64,000 nt of DNA from Haematococcus lacustris. Its lineage: Eukaryota; Chlorophyta; Chlorophyceae; Chlamydomonadales; Haematococcaceae. Position 1 is the first letter of the stretch; each line of letters opens with the position of its first letter. Both the position numbers and the translations under genes were made by a program. This document shows positions 1-8,046 of the stretch, piece by piece. The stretch covers positions 7,392,381-7,456,380 of the forward strand of contig JASKMD010000003.1 in the NCBI GenBank assembly GCA_030144725.1, read 5' to 3'. Under the pieces are notes generated by a model. The model was given only the letters and a program-made list of their open reading frames with translations. It was not told the DNA's origin and ran no database searches.

Positions 1-225
1 CTGGGCTGGGCTGGGCTGGGCTGGGCTGGGCTGGGCTGGGCTGGGCTGGGCTGGGCTGGGCTGGGCTGGGCTGGGCTGGGCTGGGCTGGGCTGGGCTAAG
101 CTGGGCTGGGCTGGGCTGGGCTGGGCTGGGCTGGGCTGGGCTGGGCTGGGCTGGGCTGGGCTGGGCTGGGCTGGGCTGGGCTGGGCTGGGCTGGGCTGGG
201 CTGGGCTGGGCTGGGCTGGGCTGCA
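1..225. repeat. (CTGGG)n pentanucleotide satellite
   Basis: Near-perfect tandem CTGGG units fill the window's left edge, with one interruption (ctaag) near 97-101. The array probably continues outside the window. Confidence 0.97.
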
Positions 226-270
226 ACACAAGGGAGGCAACAGTGGGAACGTTGTGGGAGGTGATGAAAT

Positions 271-325
271 GGTGGTGGTGGTGGTGGTGGTGGTGGTGGT
301 GGTGGTGGTGGTGGTGGTGGTGGTG
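271..325. repeat. (GGT)n microsatellite
   Basis: About 18 uninterrupted GGT/GTG units lie in non-coding DNA. No gene is seen around it. Confidence 0.95.
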
Positions 326-579
326 AGGGGGACTGGGAGGGGGTGGTAATCAGGGGGGTACTAGGCGTGATTGTAAGACCTGCAGCAACCAGGTGTGGTA
401 GCGGTTAGGCTGGATACTAAGGGCTATGCTGCGCAATGCTAGCTCCTTCTAAGCTCTTACCTTGGTCCTAAGCTCTTACCATAGTCCGTCTGGCCTCTTC
501 GCTGCTCACAACACGTTGTACCTGCCTTGCGTTGGTGCATCAATGCTTGCGATTCATTGCGGAGAATCGTTGCGAGGAA

Positions 580-700
580 ACTGGCCGCGAGGCTAGCTGC
601 GATGCTGGCTGCGAGGCTGGCTGCGAGGCTGGATGCGAGACTGGCTGCGAGGCTGGCTGCGAGGAAAATGGCTGCGAGGCTGGCTGCGAGGTGAGATCCT
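580..700. repeat. 12-bp GAGGCTGGCTGC minisatellite
   Basis: Degenerate tandem copies of a 12-bp unit. They create apparent ORFs on both strands (Cys/Glu/Ala-rich on plus, Ala/Ser-rich on minus) that are by-products of the repeat. Confidence 0.85.
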
Positions 701-740
701 CGCACCGAGCTGCCTCACAGGTATGCTTCTGCGCTGCTGG

Positions 741-943
741 ACCAACTGTGTGGCCGCGAGGTTGATTGCCGAGTATGTGGCTGCGAGTATGGGCTAGATG
801 TGGCTGCGAGTATGGGTAACCTCGAGCGATGCCATCTGTGGACCAGCTGTGTGGCCGCGAGGTTGATTGCCGAGTATGTGGCTGCGAGTATGGGCTAGAT
901 GTGGCTGCGAGTATGGGTAACCTCGTGCGATGCCATCGCTGCA
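741..943. repeat. 101-bp tandem duplication
   Basis: The segment starting accaactgtgtggccgcg at 741 recurs at 842 with few changes, giving two copies of a 101-bp unit. Inside each unit the phrase gtggctgcgagtatggg occurs twice. Confidence 0.85.
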
Positions 944-1033
944 ACACCGGCTACACGATGTTGCGACTAAGTGTTGGACGGATGCCTTGAATGCAAGTGA
1001 GATGTTCAGAATTCTTCTAAGTGCTTAAAGGCT

Positions 1034-1860
1034 ACAGTACTGTAAGTGGTCTCTCGAGGTACCTCGAGGTACCTACAGTACTGTAGATGTCTACAGTACT
1101 GTAGATGTCTACAGTACTGTAGATGTCTACAGTACTGTAGGTACCTACAGTACTGTAAATGGTCCCTCGAGGTACCTCGAGGTACCTACAGTACTGTAGA
1201 TGTCTACAGTACTGTAGATGTCTACAGTACTGTAGATGTCTACAGTACTGTAGGTGTCTACAGTACTGTAGATGTCTACAGTACTGTAGATGTCTACAGT
1301 ACTGTAAGTGGTCCCTCGAGGTACCTCGAGGTACCTACAGTACTGTAGATGTCTACAGTACTGTAGATGTCTACAGTACTGTAGATGTCTACAGTACTGT
1401 AGGTGTCTACAGTACTGTAGATGTCTACAGTACTGTAGACATCTACAGTACTGTTAGTGGTCTCTCGAGGTACCTCGAGGTACCTACAGTACTGTAGATG
1501 TCTACAGTACTGTAGATGTCTACAGTACTTTAGATGTCTACAGTACTGTAGGTGTCTACAGTACTGTAGATGTCTACAGTACTGTAGACATCTACAGTAC
1601 TGTAAGTGGTCCCTCGAGGTACCTCGAGGAACCTACAGTACTGTAGATGTCTACAGTACTGTAGATGTCTACAGTACTGTAGATGTCTACAGTACTGTAG
1701 GTGTCTACAGTACTGTAGATGTCTACAGTACTGTAGACATCTACAGTACTGTAAGTGGTCTCTCGAGGTACCTCGAGGTACCTACAGTACTGTAGATGTC
1801 TACAGTACTGTAGATGTCTACAGTACTGTAGATGTCTACAGTACTGTAAGTGGTCTTTCG
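1034..1860. repeat. Palindromic higher-order satellite (18-bp monomers in 41+18n units)
   Basis: The 18-bp monomer TACAGTACTGTAGATGTC contains the 12-bp perfect palindrome TACAGTACTGTA. Blocks of monomers are separated by a 41-bp spacer that carries the 16-bp palindrome GGTACCTCGAGGTACC. Spacer starts (GGTC) at 1048, 1161, 1310, 1459, 1608, 1757 and 1852 give unit lengths 113, 149, 149, 149, 149 and 95, i.e. 41 plus 4, 6, 6, 6, 6 and 3 monomers. The ORFs here are repeat artefacts. Confidence 0.95.
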
Positions 1861-2310
1861 CGAGGTACCCCGACAGTACTGTAGACCTCTACAGTACTGT
1901 AGCATGGCCGTATCTCACCAACCGCGCAAAATCACGAATTTTAGTTTCAACCCCCGACCTTACAATGCCTTCTTTAGACTATGTACCAAGTCCGAGGCTC
2001 TGTTCGTGTACTCGCGAGGTACCCCGACAGTACTGTAGACCTCTACAGTACTGTAGCATGGCCGTATCTCACCAACCGCGCAAAATCACGAATTTTAGTT
2101 TCAACCCCCGATCTTACAATGCCTTCTTTAGACTATGTACCAAGTCCGAGGCTCTGTTCGTGTACTCGCGAGGTACCCCGACAGTACTGTAGACCTCTAC
2201 AGTACTGTAGCATGGCCGTATCTCACCAACCGCGCAAAATCACGAATTTTAGTTTCAACCCCCAATCTTACAATGCCTTCATTTGACTATGTACCAAGTC
2301 CGAGGCTCTG
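1861..2310. repeat. 154-bp tandem satellite
   Basis: Units begin at 1861, 2015 and 2169 (cgaggtaccccgacag), an exact period of 154 bp, with about 2.9 copies. Each unit begins with two cagtactgta palindromes shared with the adjacent 18-bp monomer array, so the two satellites are related. It ends where 35 bp of unassigned sequence leads into Dualen copy A. Confidence 0.93.
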
Positions 2311-2329
2311 AATCTCAAAAATGCTGTTA

Positions 2330-5300
2330 CTAATTTGCTTGAGTGTCTGTGGACTGGAGGCTGTGTGTAAGGGCTGTCGTGTTGCGGGCGTGATATTCTT
2401 GGGCAGTGGAGCTAATGCCTATGCCTAGTTTGTCAGCGTCTTCTCTGATGATGGCATTGGGCGTTCCCAGGGGGAGTCTGAGTTTGAGCTTCACGCATTG
2501 ATTGATGGACCTGTCGTACAGCTCAAGGTCCCCTGGGGTGCACGGCACGGCGCAGAAACTGTAGGCTAGGCTGGGTATGATGGCCGTGCGGATGATGTGT
2601 ATGGCCTGCCTAGCGCTAGCAAAGGAGCGTCTGAGTCTCTCGAGTTTTTGGCGGAGCTGGGTGATCATAGCGGTGTGTTGTGGTTTCCAGTCCAGCGTCA
2701 TGGTGATGAGCACACCCAAGTAGGTGAAAGGTGAGGTCGGGCGGTGGTAGGTGACGGGTTTCCCTTGTAGGCTGACGGTTTGGAGTTGTTGGCGGGCCCG
2801 CTTGTCCGCTTCGGCCGCGTTGCTGCACATGCCTGTTTCGACCGAGTGATGGAGCGCCGCTGTAGCGAGGGTTTTACTGTGTGAGATGATGAGGTGACCC
2901 CAGTCCGAGAAGGCTGAGAGTTTGTCCGCTTGGCATCGGAGGTTGCGAAGGGTGTTGCAGAGTATGGCTATGTCATCAGCATAGTCGATGCTGCTGACGG
3001 TGGCGCGTTCCCCGCTGTCGGCCGTTGCTGATTTGAATTTATAGCCCCTCGCGCCCACTTGCAGCCATCGCAGGAGGGGTTCAATGTAAATGAGGAATAG
3101 GAAGGGCGAGAGAGAGTCGCCTTGTATGGTGCCCCGGTTTACGGGTACCAGGTCAGTATGGCCGTACGGGGTTTTAAAGCGCGTTGTAGCGCCCGTGTAT
3201 AGGTCCTTTACAGCGTCAGTCGCGTCCGTGGGGAAGCCTAGGTCATGCATGATCCAGAGTAGTTTGTCTTGGCACGTGGTGTTGAACGCACTGGTGAAGT
3301 CGACCAGGAGTGCGTAGATATCTGCCTTGGCCAGTTTAGCATCCTCAAGGGCCATGACAAGCATCTGCAGCTGTTGTGTGGTGTTCCTGTGGGAGCGGAA
3401 CCCAGCCTGGTTCTTGCTGAGCATCCCATTAGCTTCAGCATACTCAGACAGCGTCTTGGTAATGAGGCTGGTCCACAGCTTGTAAACGGTGTTGGCTAGG
3501 CCCACAGGTCTGTAGGAGTTGAGGTCCGTTTCTTGCCCCTTGTCCTTGTAGAGGAGGCATGTGTCACTGGTTTTCCATGCTGTGGGTGTGCAACCTGTTG
3601 CCCACATGATGATGAAGAGCTGGTGGATGGTTTCCCGCATCTCCCATGGCAGCATCTTGATGATCTCGTTCTCCACCCCGTCTGGTCCCGGGGCCTTGCC
3701 TCCTGACAGCCTGCTGATGCATTCCTGGAAGCCTGCCTTGTCCATGATGGCTGTGTGCAGCCAGTGTATGTTTTGGCATGCGTGTAATGCGAAGGCGTCG
3801 TCGGCTTTGGCGCGAGCCCACGGGTAGTTTCGTGTCTGTGTGTTAGTGTAGTGGCCAGTCTTGGGGGTCGGGGCCGCCAGCTTCTGCCCATATGCGGCGG
3901 TGATTATCCGGTTGAGGTCGGCAGGGGCTGTGCATATGGTTTTGGTGTCAGGGTCAGCTAGCGCCTGAAGGCCTTTGTGGTCGGTGCGGGACGGGCGCAA
4001 GATACGTTTGTTAGCCTTCTTGGGCTGGGTGCTGATCAGTTGTTGCATTCTGACGCGAGCTTGTGCGATGGCGAGTGCGGAGTCATCGTCGTCTAGTTGG
4101 TGGATTTGGTCGCGGTAGGAATTGGTCAGTTGGGCTAGCGCGACCTGCACGTGATTTTCGGTTGGGTCTTCACCCTGTCGCGCTTGCACCGCGTCCCTGA
4201 TCTCTTCGTTTATCGCATCTGTCCCTAGAATGAGTTCGTCGATTGTCGGGTGCACGTTGGTTTGCTTAAAGAGGGAGTTAGCCTTCCGGCTGAGGTCTCT
4301 AGCGGTCTTAAGCTTTCTGCCCAGTGCCAGTCTAATCCTGCACATGGTCCTGCGTTGGTAGTGCTGGCCTCCCCTTGTGAGGGTCTTAGTGTTGCATGTC
4401 TTTATAGCTGCCGTCCTGCAGGTTTGTAGGAGGTTTGTGAGCATGGTGGCTGCGGTGTCTACGGCTTCCCTGGCCGGGCGTCCTGCCACTGATGTCAGAC
4501 GCTGTGGTTGTTGAGGGTTGGTCTTGCCAAGTGTAGCCAGGTGGTGGGTAGCCTCTGTGTATATGGGGGCTAAGAAGGCTGTCAGTTCTGCATGCAATTG
4601 TGGGACGCCTGAGCTGGGTTGTTGCACTGCCAGGCGGTAGGCTTCCCTGTCCTTGTTGGTAATGGGGGTGGTGAGGATGATGTGGTTGTGCTTCGGTGGT
4701 TTGAGTGGGGCTGCCAGGTCTATGCCCAGGCGGGCTGTACTCAATGTGGCGGTGAGTGGCCTGTGGTCGCTCAGATAGTCGTTGGTATCGACGTGCGTGC
4801 GGTGTTCAGGGCCGTGTCTTGCGTCGCGTGTTAGAATAGCGTCGATGCGGCTGTTGCAGTGCGGTTGCTGGTAGGTCCAGGCCCGGTCGCCGGGGTCAGC
4901 TTCCTTCAGGTGCATTTCTGCGGCGAACCCCCTCATCATGCTGTCTTGTGTGTATTCGGTGTGCTCGGAACGATCCTCTGTTTTCATCGTGGCGTTGATA
5001 TCTCCCGCCAGGATGAGTGAGCCGGGCAGGTGGCCCGTGGCTGTTCGTATGTGCTCTTGCATTTTTCCTCGCATTAGCAGCGCGTCCCCGTTGTTTCCCG
5101 ACGGCCAATACGTGGCGACGATGGTGAGCTGTTCGCACTGGTGTTGGTTGAGGGTCAGGATGACGCATCGTGCGTTTATCTCGGCGTCGTTGCTCGGTGG
5201 AAGCATAGTGGTTTTCATTTGGATGGCTAAGTGGTGTTTGATGCCTATTAGGACGTCACTGTGGCCTCTGTGTCGGTGTGTCGTATAGTCTGGCATGACT

Positions 5301-7882
5301 CGCCTCAGCCAGCCAGAGCTTGGGTTATTGCTCTTGGGCTGGGTCATGGTTTCAGTTAGGATCAGGATGTCCGGGCTGTGTTGATGCACATGGTTTAGGA
5401 CGTCGTTCCTGGACCTATGGAGGCTTCTGACGTTCAGGGTCGTTAGTGTGATATGTTGTCGATTGTGTGTTGCTTGTGGCTGCCGGGTTGGCAAGGTGCT
5501 GTGTTGTGGGTGTGGTCCTGGGTGCTCAGGTAGGTTATCGGTGGGGGGTGGCGGTGTTGTGGGGATGGCGGCGGGGGGTGGGGTGGGGGCTGTGTTTAGG
5601 TATCTGTACATCAGGGTCTGCGTGTGTGAGTCCTTGGTATGCGCTCTTGGTTTGGTCCGTCTTTTGTCTACGATGGTGCCCGATGTCGTGGGCCGCTTAC
5701 TGCTGCTTGCCCGGTCTTGTAGAGTGGGGAGAGTGACTGTGGGGGCGACCTGGCGCAGTCGCGGCCGGGCCTGCTTGTCTGTCGGGTGGGTGGCTTCTGT
5801 GGCTGTTAGTATGCGCTTGTAACTCGCTGGTTGTGCAGTGGGTAGCGGCCGGTCTGTTCGGGGGTTGTGCGCGGGTTGTGTGCCCAGGTCTTGGGTAGTA
5901 AGATCGATGTGGGTGGTACGTAGATGTTGTTCCAGCTGTTCCGTTGTGGCGCGCCTTGTTGGGTCAGCTAGCCAGCATAGTGGATGGATGAGGTTGGTAT
6001 CAGCCGCGTCGCCCTTTTTGATTTGGACGAGTGTACCCTTCAGCTGAAGCCAGTCTTCCGGGGTGTCCAAGCGGCATGGGCGGCCTTGCTCCGAGTCCAA
6101 CCAGTGCCATGCGTTGTTAATGTGGCGGATGGTGGTAGCGTGATTGTGAGTAATGAGGATGGCGGCTGTGTTAGTGTAGCTGTCCGTCTTGCCCGTGAGC
6201 GTGGTGAGGAGCTCGGGTGTGATGGTGGTGGTGGTGGTGGTGGTGGTGGTGGTGGTGGTTATAGGGCATAGGTGGAGGTCCTTGTGGTGGTGGTATAGGT
6301 AGTGGTTTATGGTGGAGATGGTAAAGTTGCCAGATTCCTCGTAGATGTGTGGGAGGCTGCTACGTAGTGGTATTATCCTGTGCTCCTGCCTTGCCTGGTT
6401 GGCTAGGCCTTGGATGTGTGTGTAGAGTGATTTGCAGTGGGTGATGACGTCTTCGGGCCAGATCATGGGTTTCCCTATGGCCATGTTGATGGCGTGCACA
6501 AGACAACATTGTTTGTATTGCCTTTCCATGTAGCATTGGGACGGGTTCCGGTTGTCTTCCTTGTGGCTGATAATGTGGCTAATACCCTGTCGGGTGGCGG
6601 CCATGGTTTGGGCTGGTGTAGCTGCCGGGTCAGGTGCGATGACGAACACCTCGTGGAAGTGTGTCGTGTAGGAGCGCGACAGCTCGCAGATGGCTATAGC
6701 TGATTTACTGGGGCTGTCGGAGTCTAGGAGCTTCCACTGCCCGCCCAACTTCCTGAGCGCCATGCTGTGGCCGTTCCTTTTGCACAAGAGGTTGAGTGTG
6801 GCATACTCTATCGCTATGGTGTCGAGGTTGTCGTCGTTCCAGTCGTCTGTGTTGCGTAGGTGAGCGACCCTCGTAATAGTGAGGCCGTATTTGGTCCTAA
6901 GGTAGAGGTGGATGACCTCGTCGCTGAAAGCACCCCCTTGCCCGTGCGCGGTACGCCACGCCTGTTTGTCGCCTTCGTCGTGTAGTGTTGTATCCCGGGC
7001 TGTCCAAAAGTTATGTAGGTCCTCAGGCTTCACCCATTCCTTTCCGGCTGCATTGTTGAGGGAGTGGGCCTGGCAGTTGCGGTTCACCTGTGCTTCAAAA
7101 AACAAGGGGTTGGGGTTGGGGTGTGGGGTATGTGTTGTCCTGTGGATGTCATGTGGATGTTGTCTCCCACTGGGGCACGGGCCAGGGTTGACTTCAACGT
7201 CCCCGGCTGCGAGTAGTAGCCATGATATGAAGTAGTCAACGGTGAACGAGGGTTTCCATGTGGGGTCCTGGTGTCGTGCCGTTGCCGTGGTTCTCTCAGT
7301 TCTCCTGATCTGATAGGTACAGTAGGCCTGTATGGTTGTGTTGTATTGGCTGACTGTCCGGGAGTAGCTCTTGTGCCCTCCCTTCAGGTGCAGGTAGAAT
7401 CTATTTGAGATCCTACAGATGGCCGTAGTGACAGGCACTATACCGGTGAGGTCTCGCAATGTGTTGTATGTCGTGATATGTACTATGGCCCTGAGGCGCG
7501 TGATCTTTCTTCTTTGTCGTGCCAGGCAACGTTTGGAGTCTTTCGGGGTAGGTATCTGTGGTTGGTGTCGTTGTGTCGCACACCATCCCATGAGGATGGC
7601 GATGAGGATAGGTGTGTCTAGGTGATAGGTTCGTCCAAGTTGAGTTGCGTTGGAGGGGCATGGGTGGGTGGTATAGTCTAGGTTCATGTGTGTGCTCGTC
7701 TCAGTAGCGGTAGTGCCCATAGTTCTTACATTCAGATGACCAATGCACAAGGGTAGCAGGCTGCTGTCCGCTGTAGGATGTGCACGGTGCCCTATGTGGT
7801 GTCCTATCTCAGCTTGTGAGGCTTGGGGTTCTGCAGTGCTAGGGTCTGAATTCCAGCCCAAGTCGCCATCTAGCATACCCAT
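2330..7882 (-). CDS. Copy A ORF3: 2A, twin Josephin-like, APE and RT polyprotein (3'-truncated)
   Basis: From an ATG at 7882 this 1850-codon frame carries, in order, a 2A-like GDVEVNPGP, two Josephin-like cysteine protease domains, an APE-type endonuclease (motifs LNVRS, LTET, GDIN, SDHRP) and a reverse transcriptase (KAPGPDG, VDFTSAFN, YADD). Homology to copy B stops at 2346 and the frame runs a few codons into unrelated sequence before its stop, so the PHD, RNase H and restriction-like endonuclease are missing. The second Josephin-like domain keeps the expected His, which is Tyr in copy B. A (ACC)n run encodes 12 Thr here against eight in B. Confidence 0.88.
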   Translation of the reverse strand: MGMLDGDLGWNSDPSTAEPQASQAEIGHHIGHRAHPTADSSLLPLCIGHLNVRTMGTTATETSTHMNLDYTTHPCPSNATQLGRTYHLDTPILIAILMGWCATQRHQPQIPTPKDSKRCLARQRRKITRLRAIVHITTYNTLRDLTGIVPVTTAICRISNRFYLHLKGGHKSYSRTVSQYNTTIQAYCTYQIRRTERTTATARHQDPTWKPSFTVDYFISWLLLAAGDVEVNPGPCPSGRQHPHDIHRTTHTPHPNPNPLFFEAQVNRNCQAHSLNNAAGKEWVKPEDLHNFWTARDTTLHDEGDKQAWRTAHGQGGAFSDEVIHLYLRTKYGLTITRVAHLRNTDDWNDDNLDTIAIEYATLNLLCKRNGHSMALRKLGGQWKLLDSDSPSKSAIAICELSRSYTTHFHEVFVIAPDPAATPAQTMAATRQGISHIISHKEDNRNPSQCYMERQYKQCCLVHAINMAIGKPMIWPEDVITHCKSLYTHIQGLANQARQEHRIIPLRSSLPHIYEESGNFTISTINHYLYHHHKDLHLCPITTTTTTTTTTTTITPELLTTLTGKTDSYTNTAAILITHNHATTIRHINNAWHWLDSEQGRPCRLDTPEDWLQLKGTLVQIKKGDAADTNLIHPLCWLADPTRRATTEQLEQHLRTTHIDLTTQDLGTQPAHNPRTDRPLPTAQPASYKRILTATEATHPTDKQARPRLRQVAPTVTLPTLQDRASSSKRPTTSGTIVDKRRTKPRAHTKDSHTQTLMYRYLNTAPTPPPAAIPTTPPPPTDNLPEHPGPHPQHSTLPTRQPQATHNRQHITLTTLNVRSLHRSRNDVLNHVHQHSPDILILTETMTQPKSNNPSSGWLRRVMPDYTTHRHRGHSDVLIGIKHHLAIQMKTTMLPPSNDAEINARCVILTLNQHQCEQLTIVATYWPSGNNGDALLMRGKMQEHIRTATGHLPGSLILAGDINATMKTEDRSEHTEYTQDSMMRGFAAEMHLKEADPGDRAWTYQQPHCNSRIDAILTRDARHGPEHRTHVDTNDYLSDHRPLTATLSTARLGIDLAAPLKPPKHNHIILTTPITNKDREAYRLAVQQPSSGVPQLHAELTAFLAPIYTEATHHLATLGKTNPQQPQRLTSVAGRPAREAVDTAATMLTNLLQTCRTAAIKTCNTKTLTRGGQHYQRRTMCRIRLALGRKLKTARDLSRKANSLFKQTNVHPTIDELILGTDAINEEIRDAVQARQGEDPTENHVQVALAQLTNSYRDQIHQLDDDDSALAIAQARVRMQQLISTQPKKANKRILRPSRTDHKGLQALADPDTKTICTAPADLNRIITAAYGQKLAAPTPKTGHYTNTQTRNYPWARAKADDAFALHACQNIHWLHTAIMDKAGFQECISRLSGGKAPGPDGVENEIIKMLPWEMRETIHQLFIIMWATGCTPTAWKTSDTCLLYKDKGQETDLNSYRPVGLANTVYKLWTSLITKTLSEYAEANGMLSKNQAGFRSHRNTTQQLQMLVMALEDAKLAKADIYALLVDFTSAFNTTCQDKLLWIMHDLGFPTDATDAVKDLYTGATTRFKTPYGHTDLVPVNRGTIQGDSLSPFLFLIYIEPLLRWLQVGARGYKFKSATADSGERATVSSIDYADDIAILCNTLRNLRCQADKLSAFSDWGHLIISHSKTLATAALHHSVETGMCSNAAEADKRARQQLQTVSLQGKPVTYHRPTSPFTYLGVLITMTLDWKPQHTAMITQLRQKLERLRRSFASARQAIHIIRTAIIPSLAYSFCAVPCTPGDLELYDRSINQCVKLKLRLPLGTPNAIIREDADKLGIGISSTAQEYHARNTTALTHSLQSTDTQAN
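6216..6258. repeat. (GGT)n, coding poly-Thr on the minus strand
   Basis: Microsatellite inside the second Josephin-like domain of copy A, encoding 12 consecutive Thr; copy B has eight (24824-24847). It is a recent length change. Confidence 0.9.
7178..7201 (-). other. 2A-like ribosome-skipping motif, copy A
   Basis: The minus strand encodes DVEVNPGP preceded by LLLAAG, matching the D(V/I)ExNPGP consensus with the Leu-rich upstream helix seen in functional 2A peptides. Skipping would release the next protein with an N-terminal Pro. Confidence 0.8.
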
Positions 7883-8046
7883 TTCTACTTCAGATACTGT
7901 GTGGCATTCATGTTCTGCGAGCTCATAAGTACTTATCCTCCCTGGTACCTCTCCAACCCCGCTGGGCTCCCGGGCCCAGCTAGCTCCAGCAGCTGCCTGT
8001 CCAGGTTGCTGCTTGCTACGAGGTCCAGGTTTGCTGTGCCCATTTT

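Noticed and set aside
457..947. Short ORFs on both strands (77-135 codons)
   Set aside because: They are encoded by the 12-bp and 101-bp repeats, with biased composition and no other gene signal.
1034..1860. CRISPR-like array of direct repeats
   Set aside because: The 18-bp monomers are contiguous with no unique spacers, the 41-bp spacer is itself repeated, and the genome is eukaryotic.
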